Assembly (NCBI RefSeq): GCF_027409185.1
Contig: NC_084462.1
Location: 156,289,490-156,353,489, forward strand
Direction: 5' to 3'
Source of the DNA: Cynocephalus volans
Lineage: Eukaryota > Chordata > Mammalia > Dermoptera > Cynocephalidae
Length of the DNA: 64,000 nt
Below, piece by piece: positions 33,526 through 44,579 of this stretch (position 1 is its first letter; every line of letters begins with the position of its first letter). Position numbers and translations under genes: made by a program. A model generated the notes under the pieces. That model had not been told where the DNA came from. It saw only the letters and a program-made list of their open reading frames with translations, and made no database searches.

Positions 33526-35953
33526 TGTATTAGTCCATTTCTGTTGCTTATAGCAAAATACCTGGAACTGGGTGATTTATAAGAAAACAAAATTTATTGC
33601 TTATAGTTTCAGAGGCTAGGAAGTCCAAAGTCCAGGGAACATACCTGGTGAGGGTCTTCTTTGGTGGTGGCTTTATAGCAACCCAGGGGTCTCACATGGT
33701 ACAAAATGGCAGAGCAGAGACAGAGAACTTCTCATGTGATCTTCTATTAAAGCCCTCAGAACCATGCCCATGACCACCACTAAACCATCAACTTAATCAC
33801 CTCTTCGAGGCCCCACCTTTCAATTACCATAATAGGATTTCCCACCCTCAACAGTTATGGTGGAAATTGAGCTGCTAAAATATAGACTTTGGGAGACAAT
33901 TCAATCAATCCACAGCATTCTGCCCCTGGCCCCCAAAATTCATGTCCTTCTCACAGGTAAATACATTCCATCTCCAAAGTCTTATTTCAACTCAGAAAGT
34001 CCAAAGTCCAAAGTCTCATCTGTAAAATCAAAACAAGTTATCTACTTCCAAGATACAATGATGGGACAAACATAGGGTACATATTCCCATTCAAAAAGGG
34101 AGAAATAGGCCAAAAGAAAGGAGTAACAGGTTCTAAACAAGTCCAAAACCCAGCAGGGCAGGCATTCAATGTCAAGGATAAAGAATCACATATCTTGACT
34201 TCATGTTCGACATCCTCTGCATGCTGGTGGGGTCAGGGGGTGGGTCCCCAAGTCCTTGGGCAGCTCCACTCCTATGGCTTTCCTGGTCCAAGGCCATACT
34301 TCAGCTCTCACAGGCTGGTGCTGCACACTGGAAGCTCTATAATTCTGGGGTGTCTGTGGCAGTCCCACTCTTACAGTTTCACTAGGCATGGTGCTGATAG
34401 GGTTTCTCTGCTCCAACTACAACCTCACATTTCCACTCAGCATTGCTCTAGTGAAGGCTGTCTGCAGTGACTCCACTCCTGCAATAGAGCTCATTCTGGA
34501 CCCCCAGGCTTTTCCATACATCCCTTGAAATTGGGGTGGAGGCTCTCAAGCCTCCACAGCTCTGAAATTCTGTGAGCTTGCAGACCTAACACCACATGGA
34601 TGCCACCAATGCTTCCAGCTTGTATCTTCCAAAGCTATTGGTCCAGCTACACCTGGGACCAATTTAGCTACAGCAGGAGCAGCCAAAGCAGCTGGGGTGC
34701 TGGTGTGGGAAGCTGCTTTCTGAGGTGGCACTGGGCAGCGAGCCCATGTTGTGTGCCTCAGGCTTGTTCTCTGAGACCATTCTGTCTTCCTAGTTTTCTG
34801 GACCTGTAATGGAAGACTCAGCCTCCAAGATCTTTGAGATGCCTCCAGGGCCTTTCTCTCATTGTCTTGCCTATTAGCAACTGGCTGCCTCATAGCCATG
34901 CTGATGTCTTTAGCAACGAGTCCTTCTGCTGCACCACTGGAGTTTTCTCCTAAAAATTTTTTTCTCTCTCATTCTCTACCACATGACCAATCTGCAAATT
35001 TTCCAAATCTTTACACTCTTTTTCCCTTTTAATTATACATTCTTACTTTATGTCTTGCCTTCGCCACCATAACTCGGCATAGGCTGTCGCAAGTAGCCAC
35101 ACAGCTTTCTTAATGCTTTGCTGCTTAGAAATTTATTCTGCCAAGTACCCTGGGTCAGCACCTTGAAGTCCAATATTCCATAAAATTTGGGGGCATGAAC
35201 AGAATGTAGCCAAGTTCCTTGCCAGTTCATAGCAAGGGTGATCTTTGTGCCAGTTTCCAGTAAGTCCCTTCTCACTTACATCTGAGACCTCTTTAGAATG
35301 GTCTTTAAAGTCCATACTTCCATAAGCATTCCAGTCACCACCATTTAACCAGTCTCTAATAAGTTCCAAACTTTTCCTGGTTTTCTTGTCTTCTAAACTC
35401 CCACCAGCAGCTAGGATTTTTCTAGCCTGCTCCTTCAAATTCTTCCAGCCTTTACCCAGTACCCAATTCCAAAGCTGCTTCCACATTTTCAAGTATTTGT
35501 TGAAAGCAACACCTTACTTCTCTGGTATCAATTTTCTATATTAGTCTGTTTCTGTTACTTATAACAAAATACCTGGAACTGGGTCATTTGTAAGAAAATG
35601 AAATTTATTGCTTACAGTTTTGGAGGCTGGGAAGTCCACAGTCCAGGGAACACACCTGTTTGATGGTCTTCTTTGGTGGTGATTTCATATGAATGCAGGG
35701 GTCTCACATGGCAGAAAATGGCAGGGCAGAGAGAGAGAAACTCTTACACACTCTCCTTCTAAAGCCCTCAGAACCACATCCCTGACCACTATTATTAATC
35801 CATTCACTACGGCATGGTCCTATAATCTAATCACCTCTTCAAGGCCTCACCTTTCAATTGCCATAATAGGATTTCCCACCCTTAACAGTTACAGTGGAAA
35901 TTAAGCTTCTAATATATGGACTTTGGGGGACACGATTCAATCAATCCACAACA
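33526..35953 (-). mobile_element. Two-LTR MaLR provirus in L1, antisense
   Basis: Complete THE1/MST-type MaLR layout in reverse. Left LTR 33526-33917 (3' LTR), internal 33918-35536, right LTR 35537-35953 (5' LTR). Both LTRs share start TGYTGTGGATTG and end near GGACTAATA, are colinear and similar in length. L1 ORF2 sequence continues on both sides. I could not find a clear 5-bp duplication, and the left flank appears altered. The internal region is non-coding apart from gag-like remnants. Confidence 0.85.
35133..35492 (-). pseudogene. MaLR gag-like remnant ORF
   Basis: A 119-codon minus-strand frame beginning shortly downstream of the 5' LTR of the provirus, at the place where THE1-type elements keep their gag-like frame. 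An overlapping frame, 35048-35275, continues the similarity in another phase, so the gene is frameshifted. Its relative lies at 6226-6531. No intact product expected. Confidence 0.65.
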
Positions 35954-36929
35954 GACCAAAAACAAATAGAGACCGAATTAGTAATCAAAAACCATCATGA
36001 AGAAAAGCCTAGGACCAAATGGCTTCACAGGCGAATTCAACCAAATGTTTAAGAATTAATACCAATCTTTCTCAAACTCTTCCAAAAATTAGAAGAGGGG
36101 AAACACTTCCCAACTTATTCTAAGAGGCCACTATTACCCTAATACCAAAGCTAGACAAAGACACGAGAAAATAAAAGTACAGACCAATATCCCTTATGAA
36201 TATAGATGTAAAAATTATCAATAAGTATTAGCAAATTGAATCCAATAACATATAAAAAGGATTATACACCATGACCAAGTGGGATCTATCCCAGGAAAAC
36301 AAGATTAGTTTAACATATAAACATTAATCAATGTAATACACCATATTAATATAAGGGATAAAAGTCACACAATTATCTTAATATACACAGAAAAAGCATT
36401 TGACAAATTCCAACAGCTTTTCATAATAAAAATACTCCATAAACTCGGAGCAGAAGGGAGCTTTTCTAACATAATAAAGAGCATCAGTTAAAAACCCACA
36501 GCTGACGTTATGCTTATAGTGAAAGACCGAGTGAATGCTTTCCCACTAAGATCTGGAATGAGACAGGGATATCCATTTGCACAACTACTATTCAACATGG
36601 TACTAGACAGTCTAGCCAGGAAAATCAGGCAATAAGAAAAAAAAATAAACAGCATTCGGATTGGAAAGAAAAAGTAAAACTATCTCTATTGACAAGATGA
36701 GATGACCTTTTATACAGAAAATCCTAAAGAATCCACACATTCCCTATATTATATGTTGTTGGATTCAATATGTATATATTAGAGCTAATAAAGAAGTTCA
36801 CAAAGGTTGCAAGATATAAGATCAACATACAAAAATCAATGATATTGCTGTACATTGGTAATGAACAATCAAAAAATGAAATTGAGAAAACACTTCTATT
36901 TATAATTTTAAAAATTATGTCAAAAAGGA

Positions 36930-38901
36930 AGACAGCTCCTGGTGACATCATCAAGATGGCAGAATAGGCAATTCTTGGCGTCTTATCTCCCCACAAGTAA
37001 TCAATTTACAACTATTAAAAAGCAAAGACTGTCAATCTGGAACCACTGGAGCTGGGGGAGGAGGAGAGACCTGCAGAGTTCAGGAAGGCGTGAGAGGCAA
37101 TGGTGAGAGGGTGTGGGGACTGTGCCTATTGTTCTGAGCCAGCTCGGTATGGAGGCAGGGACCAGCTGTTATACAGAGATCAAAGCCATAAAAAGCAGCA
37201 CCCTTCACGTAAACCTGCTTGGAGTCTGCAGAGGAGAAGAGGGCTTTGGAGTGTACCACACTAGCCTGCAGGCCATAAAAACCTCTGACAGGATTCCCCT
37301 GGGCCCACATAGGAGCCAACGGCCACAACAGACTGGAGAAGAAAGAGCTTCCCAGAAGCCAGTGAGTTATCAGGAAGGACATGTACACGGTACCTCATTG
37401 GAAGTGGTTGGAATGCAGGAGAAAGGCTGGCCCACCAGAGGAACGTTGGGTGCAGCGTGGGCAGCTGGTCTCAGTGGAAATTGGTCAGGGCAATAGAACT
37501 GCAGGTGGCTCAATCTGCAGGAAAGACAGTCCTGGGCCAGAATTTCTACACAGCCAAGACCCAGAAGTGATTAACAATCCATTCAAAAAGCCATCACCAG
37601 AGAATCAGCAGCAAACAGCAGTCTCCTTAAATGCCTAGGCACAAAGATCAAGAAAGAACAGAGACATATGTTGCCATGAAATGAAACCAACAAAGCACCA
37701 GCAATGCAAGCAGAACAACAGCAGATCTATGAAATGTCTGACAGAGAATCCAGAATAACTCTCTTAAAGATGTTCAGGGAGTCACAAGAAAATACAGGGA
37801 GAAGATTAAATGATATCTGGAAAATAATTCAGGAGTGGAATGAGAAACTTGACCAAGGAATAGAACCCATTTTTAAAGACCAAATAGGAATTCTAGAAAT
37901 AAAGAATACATTATCTGAAGTGAAAAACTTTATAGAAAGCTCCAACAGCTGATTTAATCAAACAGAGGAAAGAATGGGTGAGCTCAAAGATAAAACACAT
38001 GAAATTATGCAACCAGAGGAGCAGAAAGAAAAAGAATAAGAAAAAAGGAAACAGAAATACAGCAAATGTGGGACTCCATCAAGGGAAATAACCTCTGCAT
38101 GACTGATATACCCGAAGGAGAAGTAAAAGGAAGAGATGTAGAAAGCATATTTCAGAAAATAATGGCTGAAAATATCCCAAGTATGGAAGTTCAGAGGTCA
38201 GAATGCTGTGGATTGATTTTATTGTGTCCCCCAAAGTCTATATTTTAGAAGCTCAATTTCCACCATAACTGTTGAGTGTGGGAATTCCTATTATGGTAAT
38301 TGAAAGGTGAGGCCTTGAAGAGGTGATTAAATTGATGGTTTAGTGGCAGTCATGGGCATGGTTCTGAGGGCTTTAAGAGAAGATCACATGAGAAGTTCTC
38401 TCTCTTCTGCTCTGCCATTTTCTTCCATGTGAGACCCCTGGGTTGCTATAAAGCCACCACCAAAGAACACCCTCACTGGGTATGTTCCCTGGACTTTGGA
38501 CTTCCTAGCCTCTGAAACTATAAGCAATAAATTTCATTTTCTTACAAACTGAAAAAAAAAATAGTGGAGAAATAAAGTCTTTCCCAGACAGAAAAAAAAA
38601 AAAAAAAAGGAAGAAAAAAGCTAAGGGAGTTCTAGACCTGCCTCACCAGAAATGCTAAAGGGAGTTCTTCTATTTGAAAGATGATGCTAAGGAGCAGCAA
38701 GAAAACATTTGAAGGTGCATAACTCATTAGTAAAGTAAATTCACAGACAAGCTCAGAGTACTCCAATGTCATAAGGATGGTGAATAAACCACTTACATCC
38801 TTAGTATGAAGACTAAAGGACAAACCTAATAAGACACTAACATATACTATGTAACCTTATAAGAGAAAGGCAATATTAAAAGATGCATCTTGAAAAAGAA
38901 T
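36930..38901 (+). mobile_element. HAL1-like / L1 5'UTR-ORF1 element inserted in L1
   Basis: Sense element starting near GACATCATCAAGATGGCAG (36943), the hallmark of a LINE 5' end. An ORF1-like part at 37704-37952 (82 codons, coiled-coil-like) and further decayed ORF1 sequence to 38200 follow, then sequence typical of HAL1 3' parts (AGACCTGCC, AAGGGAGTTCTTC). No reverse transcriptase region. Near-identical 15-mers flank it (36915-36929 and 38902-38916, two differences) and the host L1 reads across. It is interrupted by an LTR at 38204. Confidence 0.7.
38204..38550 (+). mobile_element. MaLR LTR lacking its 3' terminus
   Basis: Starts TGCTGTGGATTGATTTT and matches the provirus LTRs through AATAAATTTCATTTTCTTA. 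It then stops in ACAAACTG plus an A-run instead of continuing to ACCCAG...GGACTAATACA. About 45 bp of the end are missing, and I see no duplication. Confidence 0.8.
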
Positions 38902-39007
38902 TTATGTTAAAAAGAATAAAATACTTAGGATTAAGTTTAACCAAAAAAGTATAAGCCTTGTATGTTAAAAAAACTACAAAATGTCATCAAAAGAAATTAA
39001 AGACCCA

Positions 39008-39131
39008 GGGCTGGCTGGCTAGCTCAGCTGGTTAGCGGATGGTGCTGATAACACCAACGTTCAGGGTTTGATCCCCACACCAGCCAGCCACCCAAAAAAA
39101 AAAAAAAAAAAAAAAAAAAGGAAAGAAAAGA
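39008..39131 (+). mobile_element. CYN SINE monomer in L1, perfect 19-bp duplication
   Basis: GGCTGGCTGGCTAGCTCAG, GGATGGTGCTGATAACACC (GAT anticodon position kept), CAGGGTTTGATCCCC and a long A-tail. Perfect duplication AAAAGAAATTAAAGACCCA at 38989-39007 and 39132-39150. Confidence 0.95.
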
Positions 39132-39719
39132 AAAAGAAATTAAAGACCCAAAGATCTGGGAAAGTATTCCATGTTTGTTGATTGGAAGACAATATTTATT
39201 GTTAAGAGGGCAATGCTTCCCAAATTGATCTACAGATTTGATGAAATCTGTATCATTTTCCAATTGCCTTTTTTGCAGAAATTGACAAGCTGATCCTATA
39301 ATTTATATTGTTAAGCGTTCCAGAGTAGCCTAAACAATCTGGAAAAAGAAGAAAAAATTGAAATACCCATACTTCCCAGTTTCAAAGCTTTCTACAAGAC
39401 AGTGTGGAACTGGTATAAGGATAGACGTACATATCAGTAGAAGAGATTAGAGTCCAGAAATAAACCCTCACATTTATAGTCATTCAATGTTTTTGACAAG
39501 GGTGCCAAGACCATTAATGGGGAAAGAATAGTCTTTTTAACAAATTGTGCTGAAAAAACTGGATATCCACATACAAAAGAATGAATTTGGACCCGTACCT
39601 CACACCACACAAGGATTAACTCGAAACAGATCAAAGACTTAAATGTAAGACCTAAAACTATAAAACTAGTTCTAAAACTGTTTCTTAGAAGAAAACATAG
39701 ATGTAAATCTTTGTGACTT

Positions 39720-39847
39720 CAAGTTTTCTTTTATGTTCTTTTTTTTTTTTTTTTTTGGCTACTGGCAAGTATGAGGATCCAAACTCTTGACCTTGGTCTT
39801 GGCTAGGTTGGTACCATGCTCTAAACAACTGAACTAACTGGCCAGTC
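39720..39847 (-). mobile_element. CYN SINE monomer in L1, antisense
   Basis: T-run, then inverse of TTGGATCCTCATACTTGCC and of GTTCAGTTGTTTAGAGCATG. Duplication AAATCTTTGTGACTT at 39705-39719 and 39848-39862. Confidence 0.92.
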
Positions 39848-40925
39848 AAATCTTTGTGACTTTGGGTTAGGCAATGGTTCCTTATATATGACACCAAAAG
39901 CACAAGCAACCAAAGAATAAAAATAGATAACATGGACTTCATCAAAATTTAAAACTTTTGTGTTTCAAAGGACACTATCAAGAAGGTGAAAGACAGCCAC
40001 AGAAAATATTTGCAAATCATGTATCATCTAATAAACATCTAGTATCTAAAAAATATAAAGAACTCTCACTACTCAACAATAAAAAAACAAATAATCTGTT
40101 TTTAAAATGGGCAAAGGATTTGGGTAGACATTGGTCCCTTTTCTCTAAACAAGATATAGAATGGAAATAAACATATGAAAAGACACTCAACATCAATAGT
40201 CATTAGGCAAATGCAAATCAAGACCACAATGAGGTAACACTTCAACCCACTAAATAACTGTAATCAAAAAGACAAATAACAAGTGTTGGTGAGAATGCGG
40301 AGAAATTGAAACCCTCATGCCTTGCTGATAGGAATGTAAATGGGGCAGCTGCTGTGGAAAACAGTCTGGCAATTACTCAAAAGTTAAACATAGAGTTGCA
40401 AATGACCCCACCAATCTCATTCCTAGATATATGCCCAAGAGAATTGAAAATGTATGTCCGTACAAAAACTTGTACACAAATGTTTTTAGCAGCATTATTT
40501 ATAAGAGCCAAAATTTCAAAACAACCCAAATGTTCACCAAATGGTGAATGGACAAGGGTAGTATATCTATACAAATGAATATTATTGGACCATAGAAAAG
40601 TATGAAGTACTGATACAAGCTACAACATGGATGAGCCTTGGAAACATTATGTTAAGGGAAAAAAAACCAAAAAAGGCCACATATCATATGATTCCATTTA
40701 TATGAAACATCCGGAGTAGGCAAATATACATAGAGATAGAAAATATGTTAGTACCTGCAGGGAGCTAGGGAGTGACTGCTAACAGAGTTTATTTCTGGGG
40801 TGATTAAAAATATTCTGAAATTAGATAGTGGTGATGGTTGAGAATATACTAAAAACCACCAAATTGTGTACTTTAAAAGGGTAAATATCATGATTTGTAA
40901 ATTATATCTCAATTTTAAAAGACAC

Positions 40926-41575
40926 TAAGAAGTATGAGCAAGTACAGTGTATCCCAGGAATGCAAGGTTGGTTTAACATTCAAAAATCAATCAATATAAT
41001 TCATCATAATAAGGGAATAAAGGAGAAAAAAACCCTTCAAATTATATCAATAGGTTCAGAAAAGGCATTTGTCATTTGTAAATGACAAAATTCAACACAC
41101 ATTCAGGATGAAGACTCTCAAAAAACTAGAAATAGAAAGGAATTTCCTCAACCTGACAAAAGGGCATCTGCAAAAAAACCTATAACTTACATTATATGCA
41201 ATGGTAAAAGACCAAATGGTTATCTCTTAAGATCAGGAACAAGGCCAGGATATCTATTCTCAACACCTTTATTCAACACTGAACTATACAAAAAGGCATA
41301 TGCAATAAAGAAAACAAAGGCAGATAGATTAGAAAGGAAACAGTAAAAACTGTCTTTATTTACAGGCAACATAATCATCTAAGAAAATCCTAAGGAACCT
41401 ACATAAAAGCTATTAGAACTAACAACTGTAGCAAGGTGGCAGGTATTGTCTTCAAGGTATTCACTGAAGATAAATGAAAGCATATGCCCCCAAAAGACTT
41501 GACATGAATATTCATAGTCACTTTATTCATAATAGCCAAAACCTGGAAACAACTCAATTGTCCAACAACAGGTGG
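40926..41575 (+). mobile_element. Second L1 ORF2 fragment
   Basis: Repeats the reverse transcriptase region already seen at 36240-36700 (CCCAGGAATGCAAGG, CAGAAAAGGCATTTG, AAGATCAGGAACAAGGC). It therefore comes from a different, diverged L1 copy placed end to end with the first. Ends abruptly near 41575. Confidence 0.75.
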
Positions 41576-41995
41576 ATGGATAGCAAATTGCCCTTGGAGG
41601 AGGCATCTTTGTTTGGGTCCTGTGGCTACTGGACCTTTGCCTAGGAGTGGGTGCAGATGCAGGCATGGGAAAGGTCAGAGACCCTAACCCTGGTCTGGAG
41701 ATGTCCAGCCGAAGAACAGAGAACACTTGGTTGGGAGACAGAGACTGGAGGTGCTCAGCAAGGGAGAAGTGAAGGTAACAGACGGGGCTGTGAGGTTTGG
41801 GAAGTAATTACAGAGAAAGGGTAGACAAGTGCACAAGCTGAAAGAAGGGTGAATTTGGGGGAGGGAGGGAATTATGTAAAGAGAATTTTTAGAAAGTTGG
41901 TGTATAATATAATGAGACACCATACTGGGATAGGACCGGTTTTATTTAGGTTACACAAAATACATATAACAGCAGTAATAGCTAATAGGCTCTAT
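41576..41995. other. Single-copy sequence
   Basis: Nothing recognised. This marks the end of the LINE block. Confidence 0.5.
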
Positions 41996-42200
41996 ATGCT
42001 TACTAGGCACTAATCATTGCACTAAGGAATTTAAATACATTGAATTGTATGATGTGGGACCATCATTCCCATTATATAGATGAGGAGACTGAGGCACAGA
42101 GTTTTAAGTGACTGCTCAAGATCGTGACACGGTTATGAAGTGGTAGAGCCAGAACATTCAATTCCACGTTCAAACCCAAAGCTAAGAGGCTGTTCTCCTG
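41996..42200 (-). repeat. MIR, antisense
   Basis: TACTAGGCACTAATCATTGC, AGATGAGGAGACTGAGGCAC and GAAGTGGTAGAGCCAGAAC. Confidence 0.85.
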
Positions 42201-42828
42201 TTCTCACTTTCTTCTAGACCATGTCTCTTTCCACATCTTCTCAGGGTTGGGTGTCTGAGGGGTTCCAAAAAGTTATTTGGTTCGGGCCTCACATTCTCAA
42301 AGCACCTTACTCCAATGAGCCAGGGATACTCAGCAGGCCTGAGAGAAGAGGGGATTCACCCAGCTTTAGAGGTTTTTCCCACTGCCTGTTGGTGCCACCT
42401 CCAGAGAGCTGCATAAATCCCATAATTACCTGGCTCTAGAACAAGTGCATGACTTTTAAAACATACTGTATTTTTTTGTTACCTCATTTCAATATACTTC
42501 ATTTTTTAATCTGGTGGAAAACTAAAAACTGAAATGGGTTCTCTCTCAACCTTTGAGAGGCCTTGCTCCCTTCCCTCTGTCTGACAGGTGCGGGGAAGGG
42601 GGCACCTGCCAGAAGCAGCTCTAATGTCCACGCTGAGGGCTGCCAGTGCTCTGCCCGCAGCATGGCCATACCCACAGTTTGAAATAGGTCAAAAATCTGG
42701 GGACCCAGAAGCTGCATGGAGCAAAGCACATCTGTCCAGAAATTTCCTGAGCTTTGAGGTTTATGAGGAAACCACAAGGTCCAGATTGACCAAGGAAACA
42801 GGATCTTTTGGATGCATGTTCCTTGACC
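42201..42828. other. Single-copy sequence
   Basis: Nothing recognised; overlapping frames on both strands at 42499-42845 look like chance. Confidence 0.5.
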
Positions 42829-43042
42829 CAGTGGTTCTCACCTGAGACCATTTTGCCCCCCTCCCCACAGGACATCTGGCAATGTCCAGAGACATTTTTG
42901 GTTTTTGCAACTGGGGGTTCTACTGGCATCAAGTGGGTAGAGACCAGAGATGCTACTAAACATCCTACAATGCACAGGACAGCACCCCATAATCAAGAAT
43001 TATCCGCCCCAAATGTCAAGAGTCTGCAGCTGAGAAACCCTG
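42829..43042 (+). mobile_element. Non-autonomous hAT element
   Basis: Terminal inverted repeats CAGTGGTTCTCACC / AGCTGAGAAACCCTG. Interior CATCTGGCAATGTCCAGAGA and ACATCCTACAATGCACAGG are typical of a widespread mammalian MER element. Flanking octamers CCTTGACC and CTCTAACC match at 5 of 8, in keeping with an old 8-bp hAT duplication. Confidence 0.8.
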
Positions 43043-44114
43043 CTCTAACCCTCTGGGGCAGACATGCCCTCCTCGGCAGCATCCTACAAGTCCTTATCCG
43101 GGCTTAAAGTGGAGAGGGTGGGCTAAAGCCCACTCCACGGGGGGAATTTCCCTGTCATCACCTGGCCACCCCCTCTCTCCCCTTTGCTAGAGAACTCTGC
43201 CCTCAGGTAAATGTTTTCCCTACTTGTTTGGGAAACTTTGATAAAAATCCCCTTTATCATCTTGTAAGCCGTGAAGATGTACCATAATGTGCTTTTTCCA
43301 CCAAAATAAAAATTAAAGCAACTAGGGGATTTTTATTATTTTAGCTAAAATAACTAAATAGTGGCAGCCAACCCTTAAGACCTCAAAGGTGGCACATCCC
43401 ACAATTTGCCATTTAAAGGGGGACTCCGATGGATCTCAGAAAAAAAGAGTGGGTTTCATATCAGTGAATCAATGGCCTGGACAGGAGAGGGGATAACCTA
43501 GGGACTCTGATCCGGTGTTGGGGGCAGCCTGGAGGGGGTGGGCTGCAGCAGGTGAGAAAGGCCTCCACCTCCTCCTCCCCAGCTAGGAGCCACTCAGTGG
43601 GGGCCCCTGGGGAGCCTGGGGATATTTGCATACACTCTCAGGAGATTTTTTTCTTCTTGTCTTCTCCCTGGGTTTCATCTTAAATAATTAGAGAATGGGC
43701 TATCAGGGAATGTAAGGCAAGTGCTCTAGGAAAGTGAAACTCGCAGAGGTGAAGTTATGGTGACACAAAAGGCAGCCTGTGGTCCCAGGCAGCCACTGAG
43801 GGTATGGGGAGAGCCCACGAGGAGGGGGCTGGGCAGGCTTTGGTGCATTGAAGTCAGGGGTTAGCTCAAAGAGATCAAGTACTAGCTGAAAGCAGATGAT
43901 GAGAGTAGAGTTGGGGTGGGTTAATGCAGGGAGCTGGAGTCTGTTGGTGCTAATGAGGCCAAAGGAGAAACTCCTTTGTGTCTCCAGGCAGGTGAGAAAG
44001 AACTAACAGAGATGAAAGAGAGCCTAGTAGCATCTCTTCCTCGTGGCTGAAACACTTAACCCTGAGGCCACAAACCGCCCTCTCCTGGAGAAATAGGCTG
44101 GGTGATTGCCCCTA
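43043..44114. other. Single-copy upstream region
   Basis: No repeat recognised over about 1 kb, unusual for this window. Contains the motif trio listed at 43141-43741. Confidence 0.5.
43141..43741 (+). promoter_or_regulatory. Candidate distal lymphoid enhancer (kappaB, octamer, ISRE)
   Basis: Within 600 bp of single-copy DNA, about 6 kb upstream of BATF exon 1, there are three consensus sites. They are GGGGAATTTCCC at 43141-43152 (strong NF-kappaB site), ATTTGCAT at 43624-43631 (exact octamer, inverse of ATGCAAAT) and GAAAGTGAAACT at 43730-43741 (exact ISRE/IRF site). No mobile element explains them. The sites are seen directly; enhancer function is inference. Confidence 0.35.
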
Positions 44115-44320
44115 CGTCAAATTGCTGCAAGGTAGAGCCACCTGGGAGCTTTTAAAAAATACCCACGCTCAGGCCCCACACCAAACCAATTACATTGGAA
44201 TATCTGACGGTGGGTCCCAAGGTATAGTATTTCCTTCCTTCTTTCTGGCCTTGGGAGATTTTGCATCTCCGTCCAGGGAGGGAAGCCTGACTTCTGAAAT
44301 GATTCTCATGCAGGAAAAGT
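44115..44320 (+). mobile_element. MER5A-like hAT fragment
   Basis: GAGCCACCTGGGAGCTTTT, AAAAAATACCCACGCTCAGG and CCACACCAAACCAATTACAT match the MER5A body. Its ends are decayed. Confidence 0.65.
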
Positions 44321-44462
44321 ACCTAGTTCCGTAGTCAGCCTAGCCAGTGGGGCACACCACAGACTCCCCAGAGGTTTCTGCTCTGCTGGGTTCCCCTGTT
44401 CTCATTCATTTTCTTAATGATTTGGCAAAAGCATCCCTGATCTTGTAAAACTTTGGTCAATT

Positions 44463-44574
44463 AAATGTTGGGTTTTTTTTTTTTTCCTTTGGTGGCTGTC
44501 TGTTACAGGAATTGAACCTGGACCTTGAGTGTTATCAGCACCATGCTCTAACCAAATGAGCTAACTAGCCAGCC
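44463..44574 (-). mobile_element. CYN SINE monomer, antisense
   Basis: T-run, inverse of AGGTCCAGGTTCAATTCC and GTTAGAGCATGGTGCTGATA, ending TAGCCAGCC. Diverged duplication AAACTTTGGTCAATTA (about 44447) and AAACACTGGTCAATTA (about 44575). Confidence 0.85.
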
Positions 44575-44579
44575 TAAAC

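Larger units (their letters stand above)
30830..36929 (+). mobile_element. Old L1, 5' and central part of ORF2, multiply interrupted
   Basis: Sense L1 with a decayed ORF2. The endonuclease half lies at about 31250-32460. After several insertions the reverse transcriptase half continues at 35954-36929, where TEKAFDK (about 36389) and a GMRQG motif (about 36558) are readable. Frames are broken by many stops and shifts. Inserted into it are CYN SINEs at 32202 and 32489, a Tigger element at 32891 and a MaLR provirus at 33526. The L1 resumes at 38902 beyond a HAL1-like insertion. Confidence 0.85.
38902..40925 (+). mobile_element. L1 ORF2 3' half and 3' UTR (continuation of the L1 at 30830)
   Basis: Resumes after the HAL1-like insertion with AAAATACTTAGGATTAAG, runs through the ORF2 C-terminal region (broken frame, e.g. 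near 40330) and ends in 3' UTR phrases TTGTGTACTTTAAAAGGG and AATTATATCTCAATTTTAAA. Two CYN SINEs (39008, 39720) are inserted in it. Confidence 0.85.

Noticed and set aside
35048..35492. Host gene derived from MaLR gag
   Set aside because: Frame is broken into two overlapping phases, and its neighbour at 6226-6531 is equally decayed; no sign of preservation.
31250..40925. Active L1 with intact ORF2
   Set aside because: Many stops, frameshifts and at least five later insertions; only short ORF2 pieces stay open.
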